Part shown: positions 26,120-35,121 of the stretch, in pieces | Layout: each line of letters begins with the position of its first letter | How positions within the stretch are numbered: position 1 is the first letter of the stretch | Assembly (NCBI RefSeq): GCF_000749845.1 | Contig: NZ_JQHM01000020.1 | Location: 1 to 37,888, forward strand | Reading direction: 5' to 3' | Source: Pectobacterium betavasculorum | Lineage (GTDB): Bacteria > Pseudomonadota > Gammaproteobacteria > Enterobacterales > Enterobacteriaceae | Length of the DNA stretch: 37,888 bases | Translations under genes and position numbers: made by a program | The notes under the pieces: generated by a model | What the model was told of the DNA's origin: nothing | Database searches by the model: none | Seen by the model: only the letters and a program-made list of their open reading frames with translations

Positions 26120-26147
26120 ATTTTATTCACCTCATGCCAGAGATCAA
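26120..26147 (-). promoter_or_regulatory. Sigma-70-type promoter of rpoH (P1-like)
   Basis: On the minus strand TTGATC (26147-26142) and TAAAAT (26125-26120) are 16 bp apart, just upstream of the sigma-E site, in the position of the main E. coli rpoH promoter P1. The match is good at -10, moderate at -35. Confidence 0.6.
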
Positions 26148-26234
26148 GCAGGAGAAAAACAAGACGTCAACGTACTCGAAACTAAGGGGAAAACGCAGCG
26201 GGAAGTGCAAATAAGAGATGTCGCTGAGGAAATT

Positions 26235-26265
26235 TCCCCTGCAATACGGTCTGAATCACAGGGGA
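26235..26265 (-). terminator. Hairpin between ftsX and rpoH
   Basis: TCCCCTG and CAGGGGA (26259-26265 and 26235-26241) form a 7-bp stem with a 17-nt loop, 20 nt past the ftsX stop on the minus strand, followed by AATTTCC. It is a weak terminator candidate separating ftsYEX from rpoH. Confidence 0.5.
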
Positions 26266-26284
26266 TAATTATACCAGAAAACGC

Positions 26285-27253
26285 TTACTGTGGTGTAAAA
26301 CGGCGTAAATGTTGCACGGTTGCCAGCCAAGCGGCCAGCCAGCCAATCATGCCAGCGATTAACAGCAGCAGCAGGGACTCATCCCAGCTCAACCCTTTGA
26401 CAGCAAACGTCGTACCGAAAACCGCAGCAACCTGCGCCACCACCGCATCTAGCTTCCAGACCAGCGCCTGCGAGAGAATCAGTGATAGCACCGCACCGCC
26501 CACGCCCATTACCGCTCCGCCATTCAGGAACGGACGCAGAATAAAGCCGTCCGTCGCGCCAATCAGCTTCATCACGTTGATCGTTTCACGGCGGCTGAAA
26601 ATACTCAGACGCACGCTGTTGCCGATCACCAGAAAGACAGCAATGACCATCAGGACGCCAATCATCGCGGAAATCTGCCCGACCAGATTGGTCAACGCCA
26701 CCAGACGAGCAAACCAGCTGTCGTCCATCCGCACTTCATCCACACCCTGCGTCGACGCCACGCGGTCACGCAACGTTGTCAGCGTGTTGGAATCCTGAAA
26801 GCTCATTTTTGGCGTAATGATCGCTACCGCGGGTAACGGATTTTCTTCCAGCATATCCAGCGCGCCGCCAAAACCGGACCAGTTGCGGAACTCGCCCATC
26901 GCTTCATTGCGCGACAGATAATTGACTTTATCAACGCCATCTTCAGATTGAAGCTGCGTGATAACCGCCTGCGCCGCGTTGTCATCCAGCGATTTATCCA
27001 GATACACCGTCAGTTGAGGCGATGGATACCACTGTGTGGCAGCCTGACTCACATTTTTCCATACCAGATAGCAGATGCTGGGCAACGCCAGCGAAATAGC
27101 AATGACCATCACGGTCAGGAACGTCGCCAGCGGCTGGCGCAGCATATCAGCCAGCGTATTCGTCCAGGCATAATGCCACTGCTCCTGCCAGCCACCGCGC
27201 AGTGCTTTCGCTTTTGCGACAGGCTTTTTCGTATTACGGACGTTATTCGCCAT
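26285..27253 (-). CDS. ftsX: Cell-division ABC-type membrane protein FtsX
   Basis: This 322-aa protein has four TM segments: the first at [20 protein letters not shown], then a large periplasmic loop (about 75-185, with [20 protein letters not shown], which contacts EnvC), then three C-terminal helices. With FtsE it couples divisome state to amidase activation. The start is placed at the ATG 11 nt inside ftsE ([10 protein letters not shown]), with GGGGAAA upstream; the frame is open nine codons further. The N-terminal cytoplasmic tail is about 30 residues shorter than in E. coli. Confidence 0.94.
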   Translation of the reverse strand: MANNVRNTKKPVAKAKALRGGWQEQWHYAWTNTLADMLRQPLATFLTVMVIAISLALPSICYLVWKNVSQAATQWYPSPQLTVYLDKSLDDNAAQAVITQLQSEDGVDKVNYLSRNEAMGEFRNWSGFGGALDMLEENPLPAVAIITPKMSFQDSNTLTTLRDRVASTQGVDEVRMDDSWFARLVALTNLVGQISAMIGVLMVIAVFLVIGNSVRLSIFSRRETINVMKLIGATDGFILRPFLNGGAVMGVGGAVLSLILSQALVWKLDAVVAQVAAVFGTTFAVKGLSWDESLLLLLIAGMIGWLAAWLATVQHLRRFTPQ

Positions 27254-27914
27254 CGTGGTTTCCCCCCACCATGCGGCCATCCGACAACGTCAGCACACGG
27301 TAATTACGGCGGGCGATCAGCCCGGTATCGTGCGTCGCCATCAGGACAGTGACGCCGACGCGATTGAACTCTTCAAACAGGCGCAAAATGCCTTCTGACA
27401 GCGCCTCGTCCAGATTGCCGGTCGGTTCGTCCGCCAGCAACACCGCGGGTTTATTCACCACCGCACGTGCAATACCGACACGCTGTTGTTCACCGCCAGA
27501 CAGCTGGATAGGATAGTTTTTCGCTTTATCCAGCAGGCCAACTTTGTCCAGTGCGGCCGATACCCGACGACGAATATCCTCACTGCTGGCACCCGCGATA
27601 ATCAGCGGCATCGCGACGTTGTCATAGACCGTACGCTCCATCAGCAGGTGGTGATCCTGAAAGATCATGCCGATTTGACGTCGCAGGAACGGGACTTCGC
27701 GTTTTTTCAGGCGGCTAATATTGTGGCCGCCAAATAAAATCTGACCCGCGCTGGGACGTTCAATGCCACAAATCAGTTTCAGTAGGGTACTTTTCCCCGC
27801 GCCGGAATGGCCGGTCAGGAACGCCATTTCCGCGGGGCGCAGATGGAAATCCACCCCTTGCAATGCCTGACGCCCACCGAGGTAAGCTTTACTGACCTGT
27901 TCAAAACGAATCAT
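27243..27914 (-). CDS. ftsE: Cell-division ATP-binding protein FtsE
   Basis: This 223-aa ATPase has Walker [10 protein letters not shown] at 35-43, signature [14 protein letters not shown], Walker [13 protein letters not shown] and switch MATHD. It dimerises and joins FtsX at the division septum. It is 5 nt after ftsY and overlaps ftsX by 11 nt, the standard ftsYEX operon. Confidence 0.96.
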   Translation of the reverse strand: MIRFEQVSKAYLGGRQALQGVDFHLRPAEMAFLTGHSGAGKSTLLKLICGIERPSAGQILFGGHNISRLKKREVPFLRRQIGMIFQDHHLLMERTVYDNVAMPLIIAGASSEDIRRRVSAALDKVGLLDKAKNYPIQLSGGEQQRVGIARAVVNKPAVLLADEPTGNLDEALSEGILRLFEEFNRVGVTVLMATHDTGLIARRNYRVLTLSDGRMVGGNHDGE

Positions 27915-27919
27915 CCGTT

Positions 27920-29371
27920 TTAATCCTCTCGGGCAAAAAGTGCCTCAATAAAATCGTCGGCCTTGAATGGCCGTAAATCTTCAATACCTTCACCTACCCC
28001 AATATAGCGGATAGGAATAGCAAACTGGTCGGCAATGGCGAAAATCACCCCGCCTTTCGCGGTCCCATCCAGCTTAGTCAAGGTAATCCCCGTCAGACCA
28101 ACCGCTTCATTAAACAGCTTGGCCTGGCTCACCGCGTTCTGCCCGGTACTCGCATCCAGCGTCAGCATCACTTCATGCGGCGCGTCTTCGTCCAGCTTCT
28201 TCATCACGCGCACAATCTTTTTCAGCTCTTCCATTAGGTGCGCTTTGTTCTGCAAACGCCCAGCGGTGTCCGCGATCAGGACATCAACGCCGCGCGCTTT
28301 CGCTGCCTGAATCGCATCGAAAATCACCGATGCCGAATCCGCACCCGTATGCTGTGCCACCACCGCCACGTTATTGCGCTGTCCCCAGACCTGAAGCTGC
28401 TCGACCGCCGCCGCGCGGAAGGTATCCCCCGCCGCCAGCATCACGGATTTGCCCTGCGCCTGGAACTGACGTGCCATTTTGCCGATGGTGGTGGTTTTCC
28501 CCACGCCATTAACGCCAACCATCAGAATGACATACGGTGTTTTGCCTTCAATATTCAGCGGGGCGTCCACCTTAGCAAGAATCTCCGCCATTTCTTCTTT
28601 CAGCTTAACAAAAAGCGTATCAGCATCTTTCAGTTGGCGACGACTGGCATGCTCAGTCAGACTGGTGATGATCTTACGAGTCGTTTCGACCCCAACATCC
28701 GCAATCAGCAGTTGTTCTTCCAGTTCATCAAACAGATCGTCGTCGATTTTCTTACCGCGAAACAATCCGATAAATCCGGAACCGAGATTCTGGCGCGTTT
28801 TTACCAGACTGCGCTTCAGGCGAGCGAAGAAACCTTCTTTCGTCGGACGTTCTTGCTCTTGCACAACGACGGGAACATCATCTAGCGGTTCACTTTCCTG
28901 ATCTTCTTGCTGCGCGGTATCCCGCTCATCGTCAACCTGCGCCGCGATCTCAGTCTGCACGATCGGAGCGGCGATATCCCGATCGGGAGCGTCATAATCG
29001 ATCGGTTCACGATCGTCTGTTTCGGAAATAATGGGGGCGGCAACGTTAGTTTCTGGAACAACAACGGTTGGCTCGTCAGCCGCAGCGGTAGCCTCACGCT
29101 CGACGACTGGTGGGGTCAGTTCCTCCGCTTCAGCCTTTCTCTTTTCTTCAGAGACGCTCTCTTCTTCAGCGATAGCTTCTTCCGGCAGCGGTTGCTCTAC
29201 AAGCTCCCGCGTAGACTCAGCGGTCTGGTGAGTTGATGCCGCAGCATCCGGCTCTGCCGCTGGCGGCTGTTCTTCAACAATAGGCTTCTCTTGCGGCTGC
29301 TCTTGTTGTTTGTCTTCCTGTTTCCCTAATCCCAGCCAGGAAAAAAAACCGCGCTTCTTTTCTTTTGACAT
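27920..29371 (-). CDS. ftsY: Signal recognition particle receptor FtsY
   Basis: This 483-aa GTPase receives SRP-ribosome complexes at the inner membrane. It has a short basic/amphipathic N-terminus (MSKEKKRGFFSWLGLGK), a long acidic, Glu/Pro-rich A domain to about 175, a second lipid-binding helix (KEGFFARLKRSLVKTRQNL), and the NG domain with G1 GVNGVGKTT at 286-294, DTAGR at 368-372 and TKLD at 432-435. The ATG at 29371 gives the usual N-terminus; a TTG 13 codons earlier keeps the frame open. It heads ftsYEX. Confidence 0.96.
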   Translation of the reverse strand: MSKEKKRGFFSWLGLGKQEDKQQEQPQEKPIVEEQPPAAEPDAAASTHQTAESTRELVEQPLPEEAIAEEESVSEEKRKAEAEELTPPVVEREATAAADEPTVVVPETNVAAPIISETDDREPIDYDAPDRDIAAPIVQTEIAAQVDDERDTAQQEDQESEPLDDVPVVVQEQERPTKEGFFARLKRSLVKTRQNLGSGFIGLFRGKKIDDDLFDELEEQLLIADVGVETTRKIITSLTEHASRRQLKDADTLFVKLKEEMAEILAKVDAPLNIEGKTPYVILMVGVNGVGKTTTIGKMARQFQAQGKSVMLAAGDTFRAAAVEQLQVWGQRNNVAVVAQHTGADSASVIFDAIQAAKARGVDVLIADTAGRLQNKAHLMEELKKIVRVMKKLDEDAPHEVMLTLDASTGQNAVSQAKLFNEAVGLTGITLTKLDGTAKGGVIFAIADQFAIPIRYIGVGEGIEDLRPFKADDFIEALFARED

Positions 29372-29719
29372 GTGCGATCGCGCTCCACGCTGCTCACCGC
29401 AGCGAATCAATCAATGAAAATCATATTTAAACAACAAGTTTAACACTTTCCTGCCGACAGCAACACGCAGCCAACGGGGCCAATGACGGACAATTCTCGG
29501 CGCGGCCGACAATCTTCGTAACGAAAGGCAATGTCCGTAACGAAGTGTGTCAGACGCTGCGCGTTATCGAAAGCCCGTAGATAGCACAAAATTTTGGCTT
29601 AAGCGCCTTAACGTCCATCTTAACATTCCCTCTACACGTAACCGCCGCTAGAATAGCGCCAGAAATTTCCTGCCCGCATCCACACAAGATGATGCGGTAC
29701 AACAATAACCCTGTGAGCT
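29372..29719. other. Divergent intergenic region ftsY-rsmD
   Basis: About 350 bp with no supportable gene. CGTAACGAA occurs twice (29517 and 29537 area) as a short direct repeat. A -10-like TAGAAT near 29651 may serve rsmD. I saw no terminator or regulatory RNA with confidence. Confidence 0.4.
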
Positions 29720-30295
29720 ATGGCTAAAAAAAATGCATCGTCAGCCGCCGGACAAATCCGAATCATCGGTGGTCAATGGCGCGGCAGAAAACTTCCGGTT
29801 CCTGATAGCCCCGGTTTACGTCCCACCACCGATCGCGTGCGGGAAACGCTATTTAACTGGCTGGCTCCCGTCATTCAACAGGCACGCTGTCTGGACTGCT
29901 TTGCTGGCAGCGGCGCGCTCGGTCTCGAAGCCTTATCCCGTTATGCTGCTCACGCCACATTATTGGAGATGGAGCGTGCAGTCGCCCAGCAATTAACGCA
30001 GAATTTGGCACTGCTTCGGGCGGAAAACGCCGAGGTGGTCAATACTGATGCCCTGAACTGGCTGGCGAAGCCGGGCACACCGTTTGACGTCGTGTTTCTC
30101 GATCCACCGTTTCGCAAAGAGCTGCTAAACAACACGCTCGCTCTGCTGGAACAACAAGGCTGGCTGGCACCAGACGCGTGGATTTACGTGGAAACAGAGG
30201 TGGAGAATGCACAGTTGACTATCCCAGATAATTGGCAACTTCACCGTGAAAAAATTGCGGGTCAGGTTGCCTACCGTTTGTACATCCGTCAGTGA
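29720..30295 (+). CDS. rsmD: 16S rRNA (guanine966-N2)-methyltransferase RsmD
   Basis: This 191-aa SAM-dependent enzyme methylates G966 of 16S rRNA. It has the RsmD opening QIRIIGGQWRGRKLPVPDS, LRPTTDRVRETLFNWL, the SAM motif CLDCFAGSGALGLEALSRYA, and the catalytic DPPF in VVFLDPPFRKEL. The C-terminus (HREKIAGQVAYRLY) aligns with E. coli. It is divergent from ftsY, as in E. coli. Confidence 0.95.
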   Translation: MAKKNASSAAGQIRIIGGQWRGRKLPVPDSPGLRPTTDRVRETLFNWLAPVIQQARCLDCFAGSGALGLEALSRYAAHATLLEMERAVAQQLTQNLALLRAENAEVVNTDALNWLAKPGTPFDVVFLDPPFRKELLNNTLALLEQQGWLAPDAWIYVETEVENAQLTIPDNWQLHREKIAGQVAYRLYIRQ

Positions 30296-30321
30296 TCGTC
30301 GCAGAAACGTAAGGGTAAGAG

Positions 30322-30600
30322 ATGATTTTGATTAACCTTGGCAGATTATTGATGCTGGGCGTGTGGGGATTTCTGTTGCTTAACCTGATTCAGCCGTTTC
30401 CCAAGCCGTTGAATATCTTCATGACCGTGGCGATGGTGTTTATGATCCTGATGCATGGTTTTCAACTGCTGCTGTTAAAATCCAGTCAGCCAAAGGGCAG
30501 CCCCGCGCTGAACCGCGCGCTTCAGGCGCGTATTTTCCTTTTTGGCGTGTTTGAACTGCTGGCGTGGCAGAAAAAACAGCCCAAGCCACCGAAGCCGTAA
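30322..30600 (+). CDS. yhhL: DUF1145 family membrane protein YhhL
   Basis: This 92-aa protein has two to three hydrophobic segments (LGRLLMLGVWGFLLLNLIQP and IFMTVAMVFMILMHGFQLLL) and ends ARIFLFGVFELLAWQKKQPK, matching E. coli YhhL. Function is unknown. It follows rsmD by 26 nt and ends 3 nt from the convergent yhhM. Confidence 0.9.
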   Translation: MILINLGRLLMLGVWGFLLLNLIQPFPKPLNIFMTVAMVFMILMHGFQLLLLKSSQPKGSPALNRALQARIFLFGVFELLAWQKKQPKPPKP

Positions 30601-30603
30601 CCG

Positions 30604-30963
30604 CTACCTCTGCTGGGGCACAAAGCGAATAAAGCGCGTGCCCTTTAGCTGCAACGATCCCTGCATACCGGTATCAAGCAGGTGATAATCTGCGCTTTCG
30701 AGGCGCAATGTGACATCCCCGCCGCCAGCAATCGGCCTGAACGTGGCCTCATACAGCATATCCTCCACGACCATCACCTGATGCTCACGCGCACGCCGAC
30801 GAGTACGGGGAAATTCGCGTTTGTGTTTCACCTCTGCGACCACAATACGCAGCGGAGCCGCATCATTCTGCGCTTCCCGATGACGTTGGCGTCGGTATTG
30901 TCGCACTGCCAGCACCAGAATCGCACCAACAGCCAACGCCAGCAGCCAGGGAAAATCACCCAT
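30604..30963 (-). CDS. yhhM: DUF2500 family membrane-anchored protein YhhM
   Basis: This 119-aa protein has one N-terminal TM helix (FPWLLALAVGAILVLAVRQY), then a basic stretch and a small beta-rich domain ending LKGTRFIRFVPQQ, matching YhhM. Function is unknown. Its ATG shares a base with the stop of the upstream DUF1820 gene (TGATG), so the two are likely cotranscribed. Confidence 0.88.
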   Translation of the reverse strand: MGDFPWLLALAVGAILVLAVRQYRRQRHREAQNDAAPLRIVVAEVKHKREFPRTRRRAREHQVMVVEDMLYEATFRPIAGGGDVTLRLESADYHLLDTGMQGSLQLKGTRFIRFVPQQR

Positions 30964-31283
30964 CAGGGCTTCTTGCCGGGAAGATAAGGGAACGCGGTAA
31001 CGTTATCGCCTAAATCAGAAATACGGGCACTGCCTTTTTCCGTCACGGCATCAATACGAATAATCGCCTGTAGAGGGATAAAACTGCGGCTAACCCCGGA
31101 GAATTCCGTTTTCAGTTTCTCGGTTGACGGGTCAACCAACACCGTCGACTGGCTATCAAACACAAAGTCGGCAATTTCAATAAAACCGAACAGGCTGCTC
31201 TGAACCAACTCACGCACGTAAAGCTGGTAATTCTTACCGTTGTTTATAAATTGAATACGATAAAGCGCGGATTCATTACTCAT
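30963..31283 (-). CDS. DUF1820 family protein
   Basis: This 106-aa soluble protein begins ALYRIQFINNGKNYQLYVRE and contains LFGFIEIADFVFD, VDPSTEKLKTEF and SRSFIPLQAIIRIDAVTEKG, the conserved DUF1820 pattern known in pseudomonads and some enterobacteria. Function is unknown. It is absent at this place in E. coli and is translationally coupled to yhhM. The 180 nt upstream hold no further gene. Confidence 0.8.
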   Translation of the reverse strand: MSNESALYRIQFINNGKNYQLYVRELVQSSLFGFIEIADFVFDSQSTVLVDPSTEKLKTEFSGVSRSFIPLQAIIRIDAVTEKGSARISDLGDNVTAFPYLPGKKP

Positions 31284-31464
31284 TCAACACAATGCTCCCT
31301 TCAGAGACTTTACGCCGTAAAAACGGGCGATAACATAACATGAAGCTCACGAAACACGCATCCGTCTCGCACCGTGTTGTTTAACTTCCTCACAATCCCC
31401 TACACTGAATAAAGAACGGTTTATTTTTATTCTGACGCAAACAAAAACACAAAAAGGACACGCT

Positions 31465-32094
31465 ATGCTTTGGTCATTTATTGCTGTGCTTTTTTCTGGC
31501 TGGTTGTATGTAGACGCCAGCTATCGTGGTCCAACGTGGCAACGTTGGTTATTCAAACCCGTCACAATGCTACTGCTGCTAGCATTAGCCTGGCAGATGC
31601 CGCTGCTTGGCGTGCCAGGCTATCTGATTGTGCTGGGGTTACTGGCCACGCTGGTTGCAGACACGCTACTGTTGCTCCCAACCCAGCGCTTGCTTTATGC
31701 GTTTGGTGCCTATTTCCTCTCCCATCTGCTGTATACCATTAGCTTTTTTACCGGACAAATCGCGCTCACGTTCTTCTGGCCGCTGGCATTAACGCTCGTC
31801 ATTTTGGCCGCGATCCTGATCGCCATTATCTGGGGACGATTGGAAGCACAGCGCTTGCCCGCCTGCGCGTTTATCATCATGACGACGCTGATGGTCTGGA
31901 TTGCCGGTGAACGGTATTTTGCGCTGGGAACAAACGCGAACTTCTCCTTGCTGACGGGCACCGTACTGCTGTTTATCGCCCATGCAGCCTGGCTGATTCA
32001 CCATTATCGTTTCCCGTTCCGCGCCCATCAGGCGATTGTGGCAGCGGGCTATTTTGGCGGCCATTTCCTGATCGTCCGTTCCCTTTATTTCTGA
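31465..32094 (+). CDS. yhhN: YhhN family membrane protein (lysoplasmalogenase-like)
   Basis: This 209-aa protein has about eight hydrophobic helices. [20 protein letters not shown] and the C-terminal ending [12 protein letters not shown] match E. coli YhhN. The family is related to TMEM86 lysoplasmalogenases, with conserved acidic residues in VADTLLLLP and WIAGERYF. Enzyme activity in bacteria is not well established. AAAGGA is 8 nt before the ATG. Confidence 0.88.
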   Translation: MLWSFIAVLFSGWLYVDASYRGPTWQRWLFKPVTMLLLLALAWQMPLLGVPGYLIVLGLLATLVADTLLLLPTQRLLYAFGAYFLSHLLYTISFFTGQIALTFFWPLALTLVILAAILIAIIWGRLEAQRLPACAFIIMTTLMVWIAGERYFALGTNANFSLLTGTVLLFIAHAAWLIHHYRFPFRAHQAIVAAGYFGGHFLIVRSLYF

Positions 32095-32185
32095 CGTTCA
32101 CGGCGCTTACGAAAGGCTGGCTAAGCATTGAGCGGCGGTGTAAAGTTTCTGATGAGAATAGCAATCACTAATATAGGAGGAAGAG

Positions 32186-34543
32186 ATGCACTCTCATCAG
32201 CACCGCCACAGCGCTGAGAAATCAGCATGCTGTACTCATCACGCGCCACGCCGTACCGTACACAGCGCGAAAAGCTGCTGCAACGAGCACTCGCAGCATT
32301 CGAACCATGCAGACCACAGTTGCTGTTCAACCAGGCACACATCCGATGCCGCGGTTCAGACCGCATGTGGCACAGAGCAACATTCGTCAGACAGCGGCGG
32401 TAGCGCGGATTCAGACGACCCCGACAGCGGAGACAGCGACAGGCCCCGATCCCACCAGCGTTTCAGTTGGAAAATCAGCGGGATGGATTGTCCCAGCTGC
32501 GCACGTAAAATCGAAAATGCAGTAAAAAACCTCACCGGAATTGAACAAGCCAAAGTGTTGTTCGCCACCGAAAAACTGGTGGTTGACGCCTACACCGATA
32601 GTCGCCCTCAGATTCAACATGCCGTTCAGCAAGCGGGATTCACCTTGCAGGACACCGCGCTCCCCATCGCACCATCCGATACCTCTACCGTACGTCGTTT
32701 CGTGCATGAATATGGTTTCTTAATACTTTTCACTCTGCTGGCTGCTGCAAGCTGGGGACTTTCCCTGTTAAGCGAGCGTGGCGGGCAGATCGCGTTTATC
32801 GCAACCACGATTGTCGGGCTGATTCCGATACTGAAAAAAACGGTGCAACTCATTCGCACAGGTACACCCTTCGCGATTGAAACACTGATGAGCGTAGCTT
32901 CCATCGGGGCGCTCTTGATTGGCGCCACCACCGAAGCCACGGTCATTTTGCTGCTGTTTATGCTGGGCGAACACCTCGAATCTTACGCGGCAAACCGCGC
33001 ACGACGTGGTGTAACGGCACTGATGGCGCTGCTTCCTGAAGACGCAACGGTTATCGGCAACGGGCAGCGACGCCTCGTTCCCGTTGCAAGTCTGGTTCCC
33101 GGCGATGTCATTGAAGTCGCTCCCGGTGGACGACTCCCTGCCGATGCCGAGCTATTGAACAGCGATGCCAGCTTTGATGAAAGTGCCCTGACCGGCGAAT
33201 CGGTTCCCGTTGAGCGCACACCCGGTGAAAAAATTGCCGCTGGCAGCCTATGTGTCGATCGGGTCGTGCAGTTGCGTGTGGTTTCACAGCCGGGCAACAG
33301 CGCCATCGATCGCATTCTGCAACTGATAGAAGAAGCAGAAGAGCGCCGCGCACCGATAGAACGTTTCCTCGATAAGTTCAGCCGCTACTACACGCCAGCC
33401 ATCATGCTGCTGTCACTGTTGGTGATTCTGGTTCCCCCATTACTGCTGGCACAGCCGTGGCAAGAGTGGATTTATCGCGGCCTGACGCTGCTGTTAATCG
33501 GTTGTCCGTGTGCACTGGTGATCTCAACGCCTGCGGCGATTACGTCTGGGCTGGCGGCGGCAACGCGCCGTGGGGCACTGATTAAAGGCGGTGCTGCGCT
33601 GGAATCGCTTGGCAATATCAAGACTATTGCGTTTGATAAGACGGGCACGCTGACGGAAGGCAAGCCACGGGTAACGGACGTGCTACCCGCCGCAGGTATT
33701 AGCGAAACGGCGCTGCTGACGCGCACCGCCGCAGTAGAGTCGGGTTCGCACCATCCGCTCGCCAAGGCCATCGTCCAACATGCGTTATCCAGCAGCACAT
33801 TCCTCCCGATGGCGGAAAACCGCAAAGCGCTGGCAGGTGTCGGCGTTGAAGGCATGATAGGCGGCAAGCGAATTCAGGTTAGCGCACCGACTCGCGTCGC
33901 GTCCGGTTTGCTTGACGCCGCCTGGCTGCAACAAATTGATGCGCTGGAAAACGAAGGGAAAACCGTCGTGGTGGTGCAAGAAGACGACAGACTGCTCGGC
34001 TTGTTGGCGCTGAGCGATACGCTACGCCACGATGCGCGTGAAGCGCTGGATGCCTTACAACAGTTGGGGATACGTGGCGTCATGCTCACGGGGGATAATC
34101 CCCGCGCAGCAGCGGCGATTGCAGCGACATTAGGGATCGATTACCGAGCCAGCCTGCTCCCTGCCGACAAGGTTACAGCGGTCAGCGAACTGAGTAAGCA
34201 GCACCCCGTGGCGATGGTGGGCGACGGCATCAACGATGCACCGGCAATGAAAGCCGCAACAATCGGCATCGCAATGGGAAGCGGTACGGATGTGGCGCTG
34301 GAAACCGCCGATGCGGCATTAACACATAGCCGCCTGACCGGGCTGGCGGCCATGATCAGCCTGTCGCGTGCCACGCAGCGTAATATCCGTCAGAACATTG
34401 CCATCGCGCTAGGGCTGAAAGCGGTATTTCTGGTCACCAGTATTCTCGGTATTACCGGGCTATGGCTGGCGGTGCTGGCCGATTCCGGCGCAACGGCACT
34501 GGTCACCGCCAACGCGCTGCGGCTGCTGAGAAAACAGGACTAA
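32186..34543 (+). CDS. zntA: Zn(II)/Cd(II)/Pb(II)-exporting P-type ATPase ZntA with extended Cys/His-rich N-terminus
   Basis: This 785-aa P1B-type ATPase exports Zn/Cd/Pb. After a roughly 90-residue Cys/His/Asp/Ser-rich tail comes a heavy-metal-associated domain (GMDCPSC, Cys102/Cys105), transmembrane helices, the membrane metal site CPC at 440-442, the phosphorylated Asp484 in DKTGTLT, and TGDNPRAAAAIA with GDGIND. E. coli ZntA is 732 aa; the extra length is in the N-terminus, which carries Cys pairs at 15-16, 31-32, 46-47 and Cys61. The start at 32186 has AGGAGG upstream. I could not find a clear ZntR dyad before the gene. Confidence 0.95.
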   Translation: MHSHQHRHSAEKSACCTHHAPRRTVHSAKSCCNEHSQHSNHADHSCCSTRHTSDAAVQTACGTEQHSSDSGGSADSDDPDSGDSDRPRSHQRFSWKISGMDCPSCARKIENAVKNLTGIEQAKVLFATEKLVVDAYTDSRPQIQHAVQQAGFTLQDTALPIAPSDTSTVRRFVHEYGFLILFTLLAAASWGLSLLSERGGQIAFIATTIVGLIPILKKTVQLIRTGTPFAIETLMSVASIGALLIGATTEATVILLLFMLGEHLESYAANRARRGVTALMALLPEDATVIGNGQRRLVPVASLVPGDVIEVAPGGRLPADAELLNSDASFDESALTGESVPVERTPGEKIAAGSLCVDRVVQLRVVSQPGNSAIDRILQLIEEAEERRAPIERFLDKFSRYYTPAIMLLSLLVILVPPLLLAQPWQEWIYRGLTLLLIGCPCALVISTPAAITSGLAAATRRGALIKGGAALESLGNIKTIAFDKTGTLTEGKPRVTDVLPAAGISETALLTRTAAVESGSHHPLAKAIVQHALSSSTFLPMAENRKALAGVGVEGMIGGKRIQVSAPTRVASGLLDAAWLQQIDALENEGKTVVVVQEDDRLLGLLALSDTLRHDAREALDALQQLGIRGVMLTGDNPRAAAAIAATLGIDYRASLLPADKVTAVSELSKQHPVAMVGDGINDAPAMKAATIGIAMGSGTDVALETADAALTHSRLTGLAAMISLSRATQRNIRQNIAIALGLKAVFLVTSILGITGLWLAVLADSGATALVTANALRLLRKQD

Positions 34544-34625
34544 CATTACCGTTGCTGGCTGTTGGTTGAAGGATCGAGAAACACGGAGCGACAACGGGGC
34601 GAGGCTCAGAGATGAGCCGAGTATT

Positions 34626-34657
34626 GCCAACGCACCTGCGGCTTGAAGTATGACGAG
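34626..34657. repeat. Solo right end of an ERIC-like element between zntA and tusA
   Basis: GCCAACGCACCTGCGGCTTGAAGTATGACG matches (28/30 or so) the right terminal part of the ERIC at 92-121; the left part and the conserved ERIC centre are missing. Upstream is a different hairpin, GGCTCA-GAGA-TGAGCC (34603-34618). The segment reaches the tusA stop codon. Confidence 0.75.
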
Positions 34658-34659
34658 GA

Positions 34660-34905
34660 TCAGTGACCCTTGCGCAGCAGATACCGATAGGGAACCTGTT
34701 CGGTCTCCTGCGCCAGAAGCTCATGCTCCATATACACGCAAAAACCGGGAATATCGCGGGTGGTGGCCGGATCGTCGGCAATAATCAGCAGCGTTTGCCC
34801 GGTTTCCATCTGGCGTACCGTCTTACGCACCATCATTACAGGCTCAGGGCAACGCAGCCCCTGAGCATCAAGGGTTTTATCCGGGTTGGTAAAGGGATCG
34901 GTCAT
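34660..34905 (-). CDS. tusA: Sulfur carrier protein TusA
   Basis: This 81-aa protein carries persulfide sulfur from IscS toward tRNA 2-thiouridine synthesis (TusBCD-MnmA). The active Cys19 is in [18 protein letters not shown], and the ending [13 protein letters not shown] matches E. coli TusA. The chosen start [15 protein letters not shown] aligns with E. coli; the frame is open eight codons further. It is convergent with zntA. Confidence 0.95.
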   Translation of the reverse strand: MTDPFTNPDKTLDAQGLRCPEPVMMVRKTVRQMETGQTLLIIADDPATTRDIPGFCVYMEHELLAQETEQVPYRYLLRKGH

Positions 34906-35083
34906 CAACGTTCTCAGTGCTGGAATCAAAAAACTGCCTTAGTTTACGCGGAGGATTTCCCGACGCAAGCAACGACAACGTTTGCGCATAAAACCCCCCT
35001 CTTTTATCAGCAAAACACATTGCATTAGCGAGGTAATTGCGTATTATCCCGCCGCGTTGCAGCATAAATCTGCACGTTATTCC

Positions 35084-35114
35084 TTGGGTTCCCTAACCCC
35101 AATAACCAAAAAGG
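35084..35114 (+). promoter_or_regulatory. Probable preQ1-I riboswitch upstream of yhhQ
   Basis: TTGGG (35084-35088) pairs with CCCAA (35098-35102) around a loop TTCCCTAAC, then a short A-rich tail ending AAAAAGG (35108-35114). This is the size and layout of class I preQ1 aptamers: a C just before the 3' stem strand (35097) for ligand pairing, a U after the 5' strand (35089), and CCU in the loop (35092-35094) able to pair with AGG in the tail. AAGG is also the Shine-Dalgarno, 7 nt before the ATG, so preQ1 would block translation. Confidence 0.65.
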
Positions 35115-35121
35115 TCACATT

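Noticed and set aside
28238-28885. 215-aa open frame antisense to ftsY
   Set aside because: Shadow frame with no family features.
32095-32185. ZntR operator before zntA
   Set aside because: No convincing dyad with a 20-bp spacer could be found; the gene may still be ZntR-controlled by a diverged site.
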